Positions 6,119 through 15,023 of a stretch of 64,000 nt of DNA are shown piece by piece (within the stretch, counting starts at the first letter, position 1; every line of letters starts with the position of its first letter). The notes under the pieces are model-generated. The model was not told the DNA's origin, made no database searches, and saw only the letters and a program-made list of their open reading frames with translations. The translations under genes and the position numbers were made by a program. Source of the DNA: Catenuloplanes niger (GTDB lineage Bacteria; Actinomycetota; Actinomycetes; Mycobacteriales; Micromonosporaceae). Location: positions 2,427,001 to 2,491,000 of the forward strand of contig NZ_JAVDYC010000001.1 of NCBI RefSeq assembly GCF_031458255.1, read 5' to 3'.

Positions 6119-8833
6119 TCAGGCGCGGGCGCAGGTGAGCGCGGCCGGGACCGCGTTGGTGCCGGTCCAGGAGCCGAGGAAGCCGGCCGTGGCCGACGCG
6201 CCGGGGGCCAGCGCGCCGTTCCAGGTCGCGTTCCGCACGGACACGGCCGCGCCGCTCTGCGTGGCGGTGCCGCCCCAGGCCTGGCTGATCGTCTGACCGT
6301 TGGCGAAGGTCCAGTTCACCGACCAGCCGGTGGTGGCCGTACCGCCGGTGTTCGTCACCGTGACCTCGCCCTGGAAGCCACCGGTCCACTGCCCGGTGAC
6401 GGTGTAGACCGCCGAGCACCCGGCCGGCGCGGGGCTGCCCGTGGGACCGGTCGTGGGACTGCCCGTGGGACCGGCGGTCGGGCCGGTCGTCGGGCTCGCG
6501 GACGCGGTCGGGGACGACGTCGGCGTGACCGTGGCGGTCGGCGTCGTGGTCGGGGCACGGTCCGCGTAGAGGATGCCGCGGCCGTTCGTGCCCAGGTAGA
6601 CGCGGCCGAAGACGCGCGGGTCGCCGGTCAGCGCGTCGCCCATGTTCCCGTACTGGTGCGCGTCGTCGTTGATCCGCACCCAGGCGCCGCCCGCGTTGTC
6701 CGAGCGGAACACGCCGGTCACGCCGTCGACCGTGCCGACCAGGTAGACCGCCTGGTACGACGCGCCCGGCGCGGCCTTGCCGAAGCCCACGTTGACCGCC
6801 GACGTGACCGTGGCGACCCGGGTGAACGTGGCGCCCGCGTCCGTGGACCGGAACAGTCTCTCGTCCCCGGTGATCCAGACGTGGCCCTCGGCGCCGGCCA
6901 CCGCCTTCAGGTTGACCCGCCCGGTCGCCGGCACCGTGGCGGACGACGCCGTGAACGTGGCGCCGCCGTCCGTGCTGACGTAGAACCGGCCGGCCGACCA
7001 GCCGTAGAACGTGCCCGGGTCGACCCGGTCGGCCTCGACCTTCGCGCCGGCCGGGATGCCGGCCGACGGCGACCACGAGCTGCCGCGCGTGGTCGAGTGG
7101 TGCACGGCCGTGCCGTCCGGCGCCCACACCACCGAGCCGGCGTCCGCGCTGATCGCCACCTTGCCGCCGTTCGTCACGCCGGCCGGCTCCTGACCCTGGT
7201 ACCAGGTGCGGCCGCCGTCCGTGGAGATGCCGATCCGGTTGACGTTCGGGTAGTCGGTGCGGTTGACGTTGCCGACCCGGACCATCACGGACGGGTTCAG
7301 CTCCGCGAAGTCCAGCCCGGTGTTGCTGCCCAGCGTGGGCGACAGGTGCATGGCGGCCGGCACCGCGTCCAGGTTCGCGTGGTGGAAGCCGCCGATGTCG
7401 CCGAGCGCGGAGACCAACGGCGCGCCGGTCGGCGGGCTGACCAGGTCGAGGACCGCGGTCTCCTCCAGTCCCTCGACGAACGGCGTGATGGTGAACGGCG
7501 TGCCGGTGTCCCAGTTCGTCAGCTGGGTGGTGCCGTAGACGGTGGCGCCGGTGCCGTACAGCATGCGGTCGGAGTCGAACGGGTCGATCTCGATGGACTC
7601 GTTCATCCAGCCGAGCTTCGGTGTCTGGGCCGGCGCGGTCGGATTCTCGCCGAAGTCCAGCCACGGCACGGACGAGATGTCCATCGTGTACTTGTTGACC
7701 CGGTTCGGGTAGCCGGCGTAGTCCCAGATCCGGCTCCAGGTCGCGCCCGCGTCCGTGGAGCGCCAGAAGATCGCGTCCGGCCACCAGGAGATCTGCGAGC
7801 CGACGATCAGCGTGTCCGGGTCCTGCCGGTCGACCGTCAGGCCGGAGTAGCCGAAGTACTGGTCCGCGGAGGTGACCGGGACCGGGGAGATGTCGGTCCA
7901 GGTGCCGGTCGCGGTGCCGTACTTCCAGACCTGGCCGTGCCCGCCGTCGTACGGTCCGCCGGTGTCGCTGGTCGCCAGGTAGAGCTGGTCGTTCACGGTG
8001 TCCAGCACGCCCTTGTGCGCGAGGTAGCCGGTCGGCGCGCCGGGCAGGCGTTCCCAGCTCGTACCCCCGTCGGTGGATCGGTAGACGGGGTTGTCCTTGT
8101 CCGCGACGCCGACGTAGATCACCTGCGTCCGGTTGCCGCGGGTGCCGGTGCCCTCGTCGAACGTGACCCAGGTGACGCCCTGGTTGTGGTTGAGGTAGCC
8201 GTTCGGGTCCGCCGGGTCCTGCGCGTAGTTGCCCGCGTTCGGGAAGCTGGTGACCTCGGCCCAGGTGACGCCCCGGTCGGTGGAGCGCCAGAGGCCGTTG
8301 CCGTCCTCCGCGCCGAAGTAGAGCACCCGGTTGTCGTTGGGGTCGATCGCCAGGCGCTCGCCCTGGCCGCGGCCGGGCATGTTGCCGCCCACCTTGAACG
8401 GCAGCGGCGTGACCTGCCAGGTGGCGCCGCGGTCGGCCGAGCGGATGATCGCGCCGTTGTTCGGGTCCCAGGAGTTCGTGTACATGCCGACGGCCGCGTA
8501 GACGCGGTTCGGGTCGACCGCGTCGGTGGCGATGCTGAGCACGCCGTTCCAGCCCCAGTTGTGCTGGCCGACCCAGTCCAGCAGCGGCACCCAGCGCCGC
8601 CCGGCCTCGTTCCACCGGTACGCGCCGCCGATGTCCGTACGCGCGTAGATCAGGTTTCGTTCCGTGCGGTTGAAGACGATGCCGGGCACGAACCCACCGC
8701 CGTCGATCCGGACGTTCTTCCAGGTGTACGGCTCGGTGACGGCCGCGTTCGCGGTGCCGGTGACCGGCATGACCACGGTCATCGTGCCGGCGGTGAGCAG
8801 GGCGGCGAGTGCGCCGGCGAGTTTCCTGCGCAT
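6119..8833 (-). CDS. Secreted GH74 xyloglucanase with C-terminal CBM2
   Basis: A 904-residue secreted enzyme. Residues 1-31 are a signal peptide (MRRKLAGALAALL, cleaved after ANA). A GH74 seven-bladed double propeller spans about 35-740, with repeated Asp-box-type motifs (RSTDGG, RSTDRG, STDGGATF). The likely catalytic acids are Asp67 (TDIGGAYRW) and the Asp of the internal LGDIGGFHH. A Thr/Pro/Ser linker and a cellulose-binding CBM2 (CSAVYTVTGQWTGGF to the end) follow. GH74 enzymes cut the beta-1,4 backbone of xyloglucan, so this is a plant cell-wall degrader. It is monocistronic, with a terminator downstream. Confidence 0.93.
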   Translation of the reverse strand: MRRKLAGALAALLTAGTMTVVMPVTGTANAAVTEPYTWKNVRIDGGGFVPGIVFNRTERNLIYARTDIGGAYRWNEAGRRWVPLLDWVGQHNWGWNGVLSIATDAVDPNRVYAAVGMYTNSWDPNNGAIIRSADRGATWQVTPLPFKVGGNMPGRGQGERLAIDPNDNRVLYFGAEDGNGLWRSTDRGVTWAEVTSFPNAGNYAQDPADPNGYLNHNQGVTWVTFDEGTGTRGNRTQVIYVGVADKDNPVYRSTDGGTSWERLPGAPTGYLAHKGVLDTVNDQLYLATSDTGGPYDGGHGQVWKYGTATGTWTDISPVPVTSADQYFGYSGLTVDRQDPDTLIVGSQISWWPDAIFWRSTDAGATWSRIWDYAGYPNRVNKYTMDISSVPWLDFGENPTAPAQTPKLGWMNESIEIDPFDSDRMLYGTGATVYGTTQLTNWDTGTPFTITPFVEGLEETAVLDLVSPPTGAPLVSALGDIGGFHHANLDAVPAAMHLSPTLGSNTGLDFAELNPSVMVRVGNVNRTDYPNVNRIGISTDGGRTWYQGQEPAGVTNGGKVAISADAGSVVWAPDGTAVHHSTTRGSSWSPSAGIPAGAKVEADRVDPGTFYGWSAGRFYVSTDGGATFTASSATVPATGRVNLKAVAGAEGHVWITGDERLFRSTDAGATFTRVATVTSAVNVGFGKAAPGASYQAVYLVGTVDGVTGVFRSDNAGGAWVRINDDAHQYGNMGDALTGDPRVFGRVYLGTNGRGILYADRAPTTTPTATVTPTSSPTASASPTTGPTAGPTGSPTTGPTGSPAPAGCSAVYTVTGQWTGGFQGEVTVTNTGGTATTGWSVNWTFANGQTISQAWGGTATQSGAAVSVRNATWNGALAPGASATAGFLGSWTGTNAVPAALTCARA

Positions 8834-9031
8834 GGATGGGGTCCTCCCTCACCCGCACCGCGGGTGACTGACGGTTGCGTGAGCACGGGGAAGGCGCGGT
8901 GGGCCTTGCCCGGGCCCGCACCGCACCGGCTGCGATGGCTCCCGCACCGGTCAGAAGGAGAGGTTCACACGCGCCTGAAACGCGTGTCAATAGTTTGCCG
9001 AGTCAACAAAACCGTTCGACGGCGTTTCGAC

Positions 9032-9454
9032 TCAGGCGTCGGCCGGCACGTCCTCGCTCGGCTCGGCGGACACCGACGGCGTGGTGGTGTGCTCGACCGG
9101 TGGGCTGGACGGCGGCGGCGTCACGGCCTTCGACGGCCCCGGCGTGATCAGCGGCTTCCTCGTGGCCGGCGGCGTCGGCGACCCGCTCGGCGTGGCCGAG
9201 GCGGTCGCGGACGGTGACGCGGACGGCACGACGGCCGGCGGCACCCACGCGTCGGCGATCTCCAGCATCGCCGGCTCGTCGGACGGCTCGACCGCGACGT
9301 AGACCGTGCTGACCGACACGGACGGGACGGGCCGCGGGGACTCGCCGGGCACCGCGTCGGCCTCGGCGGTCGCGAACGTGCCGCCGATCCAGACAGCCGG
9401 ACCCAGCCCGAAGGCCACGATGGCTCCGAAGAACATTGCCGGGCCGCGCCTCAT
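9032..9454 (-). CDS. Secreted or membrane-anchored Pro/Ser/Thr-rich protein
   Basis: A 140-residue protein with an N-terminal hydrophobic signal or anchor segment (AMFFGAIVAFGLGPAVWIGG, residues about 6-25) and a low-complexity Ser/Pro/Thr/Ala tail (SASPSATASATPSGSPTPP). No catalytic domain is visible. It is divergent from hrpA. It may be a cell-wall spacer protein; no family was recognised. Confidence 0.6.
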   Translation of the reverse strand: MRRGPAMFFGAIVAFGLGPAVWIGGTFATAEADAVPGESPRPVPSVSVSTVYVAVEPSDEPAMLEIADAWVPPAVVPSASPSATASATPSGSPTPPATRKPLITPGPSKAVTPPPSSPPVEHTTTPSVSAEPSEDVPADA

Positions 9455-9630
9455 GACCCCTCCCCAACGGTGATCTTCACCAGCCTATGTACCGCGTGCC
9501 ACGCTCGGCGAAGCATTTTTCAGTGATCTCCGGCTGTGACGCGCGTCGCGGTCTCTCTCCTGTGACACGCACCGCACGTCTCCCCGGTTCGCCCGGCCGT
9601 AAACGAGTCGGGAAAACGCGGCCCGCGGCC

Positions 9631-9647
9631 TATCCTTGACGGCGGTA
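9631..9647 (+). promoter_or_regulatory. Putative leaderless promoter of hrpA
   Basis: A TATCCT hexamer (9631-9636) fits a -10 element and ends 10 nt before the ATG at 9647, so transcription would start at or very near the start codon. No ribosome-binding site precedes the ATG, which agrees with leaderless expression. Confidence 0.4.
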
Positions 9648-12600
9648 TGCAGACGAATCCCGCCGCCGCACTTCAGCAGCGCCTCCCCCACCTGATGCTC
9701 CGCGACGAGCGGCGGCTGCGCCGTCGGCTCGACGGCGTCCGCAAGGTCCGCGACCCGGAGTCCCGGGCGAAGGTCCTGGCGAACATCACCGCGGAGGTCG
9801 AGACCGCGGAGGCGCGGATCGCCGCGCGCGCGGACAGCCGCCCGGAGATCACCTATCCGGAGCAACTGCCGGTCAGCGCGCTGCGCGACGAGATCCGCGA
9901 CGCGATCCGGGACCACCAGGTGGTGATCGTGGCCGGCGAGACCGGCTCCGGCAAGACCACCCAGCTGCCGAAGATCTGCATGGAGCTCGGCCGGGGCGTG
10001 CGCGGCCTGATCGGCCACACCCAGCCGCGCCGGCTCGCGGCACGGACCGTGGCGGAGCGGATCGCGGAGGAGCTGAAGACCGGGCTCGGGCAGACCGTCG
10101 GCTTCAAGGTCCGGTTCAGCGACCAGGTCAGCGACGCCTCGATGGTGAAGCTGATGACGGACGGCATCCTGCTGGCCGAGATCCAGAACGACCGGAACCT
10201 GACGCAGTACGACACGCTGATCATCGACGAGGCGCACGAGCGCAGCCTCAACATCGACTTCATCCTGGGCTACCTTCGCCAGCTCCTGCCCCGGCGCCCC
10301 GACCTCAAGGTCGTGATCACGTCGGCGACGATCGACCCGGAGCGGTTCGCCACGCACTTCTCCGACGCCTCCGGCACACCCGCGCCGATCATCGAGGTGT
10401 CCGGCCGGACCTATCCGGTCGAGGTGCGGTACCGGCCGGTGGTCGACCCGGACGACGAGAACTCCGACCCGGACCGCGACCAGACCACGGCGATCATCGA
10501 CGCGGTGCGCGAGCTGCAGGGCGAGGGGCCGGGCGACGTCCTGGTCTTCCTCAGCGGCGAACGGGAGATCCGGGACACCGCGGACGCGCTCACCAAGGCC
10601 GACTTCAAGAACACCGAGATCCTGCCGCTGTACGCCCGGCTCTCCGTCGCCGAACAGCACCGCGTCTTCGCACCGCACCCGGGCCGCCGCGTGGTGCTCG
10701 CCACGAACGTCGCCGAGACCTCGCTGACCGTGCCCGGCATCAAGTACGTGGTCGACCCCGGCACCGCGCGCATCTCCCGGTACAGCCACCGGCTCAAGGT
10801 GCAGCGGCTGCCGATCGAGCCGGTGTCACAGGCCAGCGCGAACCAGCGCAAGGGCCGCTGCGGCCGCGTCTCCGAGGGCATCTGCATCCGGCTCTACACC
10901 GAGGAGGACTTCCTCTCCCGGCCGGAGTTCACCGACCCGGAGATCCTGCGCACCAACCTGGCCTCGGTCATCCTGCAGATGACCGCGCTCGGGCTCGGCG
11001 ACCTGGCCGCGTTCCCGTTCGTCGAGCCGCCGGACAAGCGGAACGTCAAGGACGGCATCAACCTGCTGGAGGAGCTGGGCGCGCTCGACCCGGTCGCGTT
11101 CGACCCGGCGAAACGCCTCACGCCGCTCGGCCGCCGGCTCGCCGCGCTGCCGGTCGACCCGCGGCTGGCCCGGATGGTGCTGGAGGCGGAGAAGAACGGC
11201 GTCGTCCACGAGGTCATGGTGATCGCGGCCGCACTGTCCATCCAGGACCCGCGGGAACGCCCGCAGGACGCGCAGCAGCAGGCCCAGCAGCAGCACGCCC
11301 GGTTCACCGACAAGGACTCCGACTTCCTGACGTACTGGAACCTGTGGCGCTACCTGCGGGACAAGCAGAAGGAGCTGTCCAGCAGCGCGTTCCGCCGGAT
11401 GTGCAAGAAGGAGTACCTGAACTACCTGCGGGTGCGCGAGTGGCAGGACATCTACGCGCAGCTGCGGGAGGCGATGGGCGTACCGCGCGGGGCCTTCGAC
11501 AGCGAGGGACTCGACTCGCAGAAGGTGCACGCGTCGCTGCTGACCGGCCTGCTGTCGCAGATCGGGCTCAAGGACGTGGAGAAGCCGCAGGAGTACGTCG
11601 GCGCGCGCAACGCCCGGTTCGTGCTCTCCCCCGGCTCCGCGCTGTTCAAGAAGTCGCCGCGCTGGGTGATGGCCGCGGAACTGGTCGAGACGAACCGGCT
11701 CTGGGCCCGCGTCGCCGCCAAGATCGAACCGGAGTGGGTCGAGCCGCTGGCCGCGCACCTGGTCAAGCGCTCCTACAGCGAGCCGCACTGGGAGAAGAAG
11801 CAGGGCGCCGTGATGGCGATGGAGAAGGTCACGCTGTACGGCGTGCCGCTCGTCGCGCAGCGGAAGGTCAACTACGGCCGGATCGACCCGGAGCTGAGCC
11901 GCGAGTTGTTCATCCGGCACGCGCTGGTCGAAGGTGACTGGCAGACGCACCACAAGTTCTTCCACGCGAACCGGCGACTGATCGAGGACGTCGAGGAACT
12001 CGAGCAGAAGACCCGGCGCCGGGACATCGTGGTCGACGACGAGACGCTGTTCTCGCTCTACGACGCGCGCATCCCGGCCGACGTGGTCTCCGGCCGGCAC
12101 TTCGACTCCTGGTGGAAGACGGAATCGCGGACCAACCCGTCCCTGCTGACCTTCGACCGGCAGATGCTGATCAACGCGGGCGCCGGCGGCGTGGACGAGG
12201 CCGACTACCCGGACGAGTGGGAGGTCGAAGGGCTCACGCTGCCGCTCACCTACCAGTTCGAGCCGGGCACCGAGGCGGACGGCGTGACCGTACGCATCCC
12301 GCTGCCGGTGCTCAACCAGGTGCCGGTGGACGCGTTCGACTGGCAGGTGCCGGGACTGCGCGAGGAACTGGTGACCGCGCTGATCCGCGGCCTGCCGAAG
12401 AACCTGCGCCGCAACTTCGTACCCGTGCCGGATCATGCCCGGGCCGTGCTGGAACGCGTCGGTCCCGCCGACGGCCCACTGCTGGAGACGCTGGAACGCG
12501 AGCTGCGCCGGATCACCGGCGTGCTGGTGCCACCGGACGCGTGGGAGGTCGGCAAGCTCCCCGACCACCTGCGGATGACGTTCCGGATCGTGGACGAGAA

Positions 12601-13588
12601 GGGCAAGGTCGTCCGCGAGGGCAAGGACCTGCTCGCACTGCGCACCGCGCTGCGCCCCCAGACCCGGCAGGTGCTCGCGGCCTCCGCGTCCACCATCGAG
12701 CGCACCGGCCTGACCACCTGGGACGTCGGCACGGTGCCGAAAACCTTCCAGAAGGAGTCGCGCGGGTACGTCGTGCGCGCGTTCCCGGCCCTGGCGGACG
12801 ACGGCGGCACGGTCGGCCTGCGGTTGTTCGACACCGAGGCGGAACAGGCCCGTGCGATGCGGGCCGGCAACCGGCGGCTGCTGCTGCTCGCACTCCCCGC
12901 ACCCGCGAAGTTCGTCGCCGACATGCCGAACTCGACGAAGCTCGCGCTGGCCCGCAGCCCGCACGGCAGCTTCGCCGCGCTGCTCGACGACATCATGGCC
13001 TGCGCGGTCGACAAGGCGATGACCGACTTCGGCGGCCCGGCCTGGGACGCCGCCGCGTTCGCCACGCTGCTCACCAAGGTCCGCCAGGCCGTCGGCGACG
13101 TACTGGCCGACACGATCTCCTGGGTGCAGCGCATCCTGGGCGCGGCCTACGCAGCCGAGCAACGGATAGCCGCGACCGGCAAGGCCGCGTCCGGCGGCGG
13201 CATGGCCGCGATGGCCGTGGTCCCGGCACTCAACGACGTCCGCGCGCAACTGGCCGGGCTGATCCACAAGGGTTTCGTCACCGAGACCGGCTGGCAGCGC
13301 CTGCCCGACCTGGTGCGCTACCTGCAGGGCATCGAGAAGCGGCTGGAGAAGCTGCCCGCGGGCGCGCAGCGCGACGGCCAGATGCTCAAGCAGCTGGCCG
13401 AGGTGCAGAAGGAATACCAGTGGCTGCTGGCCAACCAGCGCCCGGGCCGCCCCGCCGCGGCGGAGATCGCCGAGATCCGCTGGATGATCGAGGAACTCCG
13501 CATCAACTACTTCGCCCCCTCGCTCGGCACCCCCGCCCCGGTCTCCGACGTCCGCATCTTCCGCGCCATGGACGCCATCCAACCCTGA
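9647..13588 (+). CDS. hrpA: ATP-dependent RNA helicase HrpA (DEAH box)
   Basis: A 1313-residue protein, the normal length for actinobacterial HrpA. The two RecA domains come first: motif I GETGSGKTTQLPK (about residue 104), motif II DEAH (IIDEAHERS, about 195), motif III TSATID, then motifs V and VI (TNVAETSLTVPGI, QRKGRCGR). The HA2 winged-helix region, OB-fold domain and long HrpA-specific C-terminal extension (DUF3418-type, from about residue 680) follow. HrpA unwinds RNA and, in E. coli, helps resolve stalled ribosomes. No operon partners are visible. Confidence 0.96.
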   Translation: MQTNPAAALQQRLPHLMLRDERRLRRRLDGVRKVRDPESRAKVLANITAEVETAEARIAARADSRPEITYPEQLPVSALRDEIRDAIRDHQVVIVAGETGSGKTTQLPKICMELGRGVRGLIGHTQPRRLAARTVAERIAEELKTGLGQTVGFKVRFSDQVSDASMVKLMTDGILLAEIQNDRNLTQYDTLIIDEAHERSLNIDFILGYLRQLLPRRPDLKVVITSATIDPERFATHFSDASGTPAPIIEVSGRTYPVEVRYRPVVDPDDENSDPDRDQTTAIIDAVRELQGEGPGDVLVFLSGEREIRDTADALTKADFKNTEILPLYARLSVAEQHRVFAPHPGRRVVLATNVAETSLTVPGIKYVVDPGTARISRYSHRLKVQRLPIEPVSQASANQRKGRCGRVSEGICIRLYTEEDFLSRPEFTDPEILRTNLASVILQMTALGLGDLAAFPFVEPPDKRNVKDGINLLEELGALDPVAFDPAKRLTPLGRRLAALPVDPRLARMVLEAEKNGVVHEVMVIAAALSIQDPRERPQDAQQQAQQQHARFTDKDSDFLTYWNLWRYLRDKQKELSSSAFRRMCKKEYLNYLRVREWQDIYAQLREAMGVPRGAFDSEGLDSQKVHASLLTGLLSQIGLKDVEKPQEYVGARNARFVLSPGSALFKKSPRWVMAAELVETNRLWARVAAKIEPEWVEPLAAHLVKRSYSEPHWEKKQGAVMAMEKVTLYGVPLVAQRKVNYGRIDPELSRELFIRHALVEGDWQTHHKFFHANRRLIEDVEELEQKTRRRDIVVDDETLFSLYDARIPADVVSGRHFDSWWKTESRTNPSLLTFDRQMLINAGAGGVDEADYPDEWEVEGLTLPLTYQFEPGTEADGVTVRIPLPVLNQVPVDAFDWQVPGLREELVTALIRGLPKNLRRNFVPVPDHARAVLERVGPADGPLLETLERELRRITGVLVPPDAWEVGKLPDHLRMTFRIVDEKGKVVREGKDLLALRTALRPQTRQVLAASASTIERTGLTTWDVGTVPKTFQKESRGYVVRAFPALADDGGTVGLRLFDTEAEQARAMRAGNRRLLLLALPAPAKFVADMPNSTKLALARSPHGSFAALLDDIMACAVDKAMTDFGGPAWDAAAFATLLTKVRQAVGDVLADTISWVQRILGAAYAAEQRIAATGKAASGGGMAAMAVVPALNDVRAQLAGLIHKGFVTETGWQRLPDLVRYLQGIEKRLEKLPAGAQRDGQMLKQLAEVQKEYQWLLANQRPGRPAAAEIAEIRWMIEELRINYFAPSLGTPAPVSDVRIFRAMDAIQP

Positions 13589-13639
13589 CCCCCTCCACCC
13601 CACAGCCCCCGCTCCTCAGCCCTCCCGCTCCCAGCAGCC

Positions 13640-13860
13640 CCGCGCTGCGGCGGCCCAGCGGGCCAGCGGGCCAGCACGCGGCGCTCCAGCGGCCCGGTGG
13701 GCCGGGTGGGTCGGCGCCCCAGCGGCCCGGTGACCCGGTGACCCGGTGGGCCGACGCCCCAGCGCCCCGGCGGCCCGGTGGGCCGACGCCCCAGCGGCCC
13801 GGTGGGGCGGTGGGCCGACGCCCCAGCGGGCCAGCGGGCCAGCGGGCCAGTGCCGCGGCG
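13640..13860. repeat. GC-rich minisatellite, unit about 24 bp
   Basis: Imperfect tandem copies of a unit resembling GGCCCGGTGGGCCGACGCC plus CCAGC run for about 220 bp just after hrpA. Copies differ by substitutions and short duplications (GGTGACCC twice, GCGGGCCA three times). No coding role is seen. Confidence 0.8.
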
Positions 13861-13905
13861 CCCGGCAGCTGGCTGAGTCTGTGAACCGAGTGGGGCGAGC
13901 AGGCC

Positions 13906-13937
13906 GGGCACTTCGTGCCCGAAATTTCGCCATAAAG
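13906..13937 (+). repeat. Dispersed CCCGAAATTTCG element, copy 1
   Basis: A 6-bp hairpin (GGGCAC-TTC-GTGCCC, 13906-13920) runs into CCCGAAATTTCGCCAT (13918-13933) and ATAAAG. The 16-bp segment recurs in inverted orientation at 14135-14150, and the whole element recurs, slightly diverged, at 52518-52548. Confidence 0.75.
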
Positions 13938-14001
13938 TAGGTGGCTCACTCCTCAGACGCTAAGAGGTGACCGCCAGGGTCGGCCGCATCCGGACCCGGC
14001 G

Positions 14002-14086
14002 CCCTGAGTGATCAATCAGGTGAGCAAAAAGTAGATCCAATGACGAAGTTGACCTGTCTTTTGCTCACCTGATTGATCACTCAGGG
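14002..14086. repeat. Perfect 28-bp inverted repeat with 29-nt loop
   Basis: Arms 14002-14029 and 14059-14086 are exact reverse complements over 28 bp (outer end CCCTGAGTGATCAATCAGG). The arms are noticeably AT-richer than the surroundings. They sit inside the outer 16-bp pair at 13918-13933 and 14135-14150. No gene is contained. It could be a strong terminator-like hairpin, a protein-binding cruciform or a MITE remnant. Confidence 0.85.
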
Positions 14087-14134
14087 GCCGTGAGGTGGCG
14101 TTCCGCAGAGGCGGCGGTCGAGCGCGGGCGAGAT

Positions 14135-14150
14135 ATGGCGAAATTTCGGG
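14135..14150 (-). repeat. Dispersed CCCGAAATTTCG element, copy 2 (inverted, short)
   Basis: ATGGCGAAATTTCGGG is the exact reverse complement of 13918-13933. Together they form an outer inverted repeat around the 28-bp pair. The hairpin part of copy 1 is not present here. Confidence 0.75.
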
Positions 14151-14186
14151 CGGGGAGCGCCCGATCACTACTCGAGCCAAGGGCGC

Positions 14187-14534
14187 CGGCGGCACCGGCC
14201 GACTCGGGACCCACCGGCGGCGCCGGTCAGCCCGGGACCCACCAGCGGCACCGGCCGGCTCGGCACCCACCAGCGGCACCGGTCAGCCCGGGACCCACCC
14301 GCGGCACCGGCCGGCTCACGACCCACCAGCGGCACCGGTCAGCTCACGACCCACCAGCGGCACCGGTCAGCTCACGACCCACCAGCGGCACCGGCCGGCT
14401 CACGACCCACCAGCGGCACCGGTCAGCTCGGGACCCGCCGGCGGCGCCGGCCGGCTCGGGACCCACCAGCGGCGCCGGTCAGCTCGGGACCCGCCGGCGG
14501 CGCCGGCCGGCTTGGGATTCGCCGGCGGTGGCGC
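14187..14534. repeat. 28-bp minisatellite, about 12 copies
   Basis: A 28-bp unit (GGCACCGGTCAGCTC followed by AYGACCCACCAGC) is repeated head to tail about 12 times with scattered substitutions that alternate GGCCGG and GGTCAG. There are no spacers, so it is not a CRISPR array. All frames are open through it because the unit lacks stops in some frames, but the predicted peptides are pure repeats. Confidence 0.85.
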
Positions 14535-14733
14535 CGGTGGATCCGAGTCTTGCCCGCGGCGTCAGCCAGCCAGGCAAGGTCGAGTTGCGATGTCAACCGC
14601 TGGGCCTGGCCTGTCCTGCGCTTCGCCGCCGGTGTCAGCGGTGTCGGCGGTGTGGTGCGGAAACGGGGTCGCCTACGCACTGGGGTGGGGCGGCGTGGCC
14701 GGTGCGCCGGTGTGCGCTGGGTGGTGAAGGCGG

Positions 14734-14991
14734 TCAGGGGTGACGGATGGGCTGGCCGCACTCGGAGCAGTGGTGGGCGTGGGACGGGCGGGAGCGGTGA
14801 CGACGGGCCCAGATGAGGATGAACGAGACGATCGCGAACGGGACCAGGCTGAGCAGCACCATGCTCATGAAGTGCACCATGAAGTCGTACGGGATGGTGG
14901 CGCTCAGCAGGACGGTCCAGAGTGCGATCAGCGGCAGGCCGACGCCCGCGCCGACCGCCAGCCGACGTGCGTTGAACTGCTCGAACACCAC
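14734..14991 (-). CDS. Small two-pass membrane protein with C-terminal Cys/His motif
   Basis: About 85 residues from GTG 14991 (a second GTG follows directly). Two hydrophobic segments (AVGAGVGLPLIALWTVLL; MVHFMSMVLLSLVPFAIVSF) are followed by a basic loop and a tail HAHHCSECGQPIRHP, whose CxxC and flanking His residues could bind zinc. A GGGGGCA stretch precedes the start. It lies just downstream of the adenylosuccinate-synthetase-like gene, 32 nt away, and may belong to that operon. Function unknown. Confidence 0.6.
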   Translation of the reverse strand: MVFEQFNARRLAVGAGVGLPLIALWTVLLSATIPYDFMVHFMSMVLLSLVPFAIVSFILIWARRHRSRPSHAHHCSECGQPIRHP

Positions 14992-15023
14992 GCTGCCCCC
15001 TGTTTCGCGAGACCACCGCCAGG

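Larger units (their letters stand above)
13589..14733. other. Gene-free repeat island
   Basis: About 1.1 kb without a credible gene between hrpA and the small zinc-ribbon membrane gene. It holds a GC-rich minisatellite, a nested pair of inverted repeats and a 28-bp tandem repeat, each listed separately. ORFs here are long only because stop codons are rare in the repeat units. Confidence 0.8.

Noticed and set aside
6656-9217. An 853-codon plus-strand ORF opposite the GH74 gene
   Set aside because: Shadow frame with Arg/Val/Asp-rich text; the GH74-CBM2 protein is clear on the other strand.
10826-13603. A 925-codon minus-strand ORF opposite hrpA
   Set aside because: It is a shadow of high-GC codon usage; no domain is visible and hrpA is certain.
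14187-14534. CRISPR array
   Set aside because: Units are contiguous with no unique spacers, and no cas genes are nearby.
14090-14743. Plus-strand ORFs of about 210 codons in the repeat island
   Set aside because: They translate the 28-bp minisatellite in two frames with equal plausibility and have no ribosome site.
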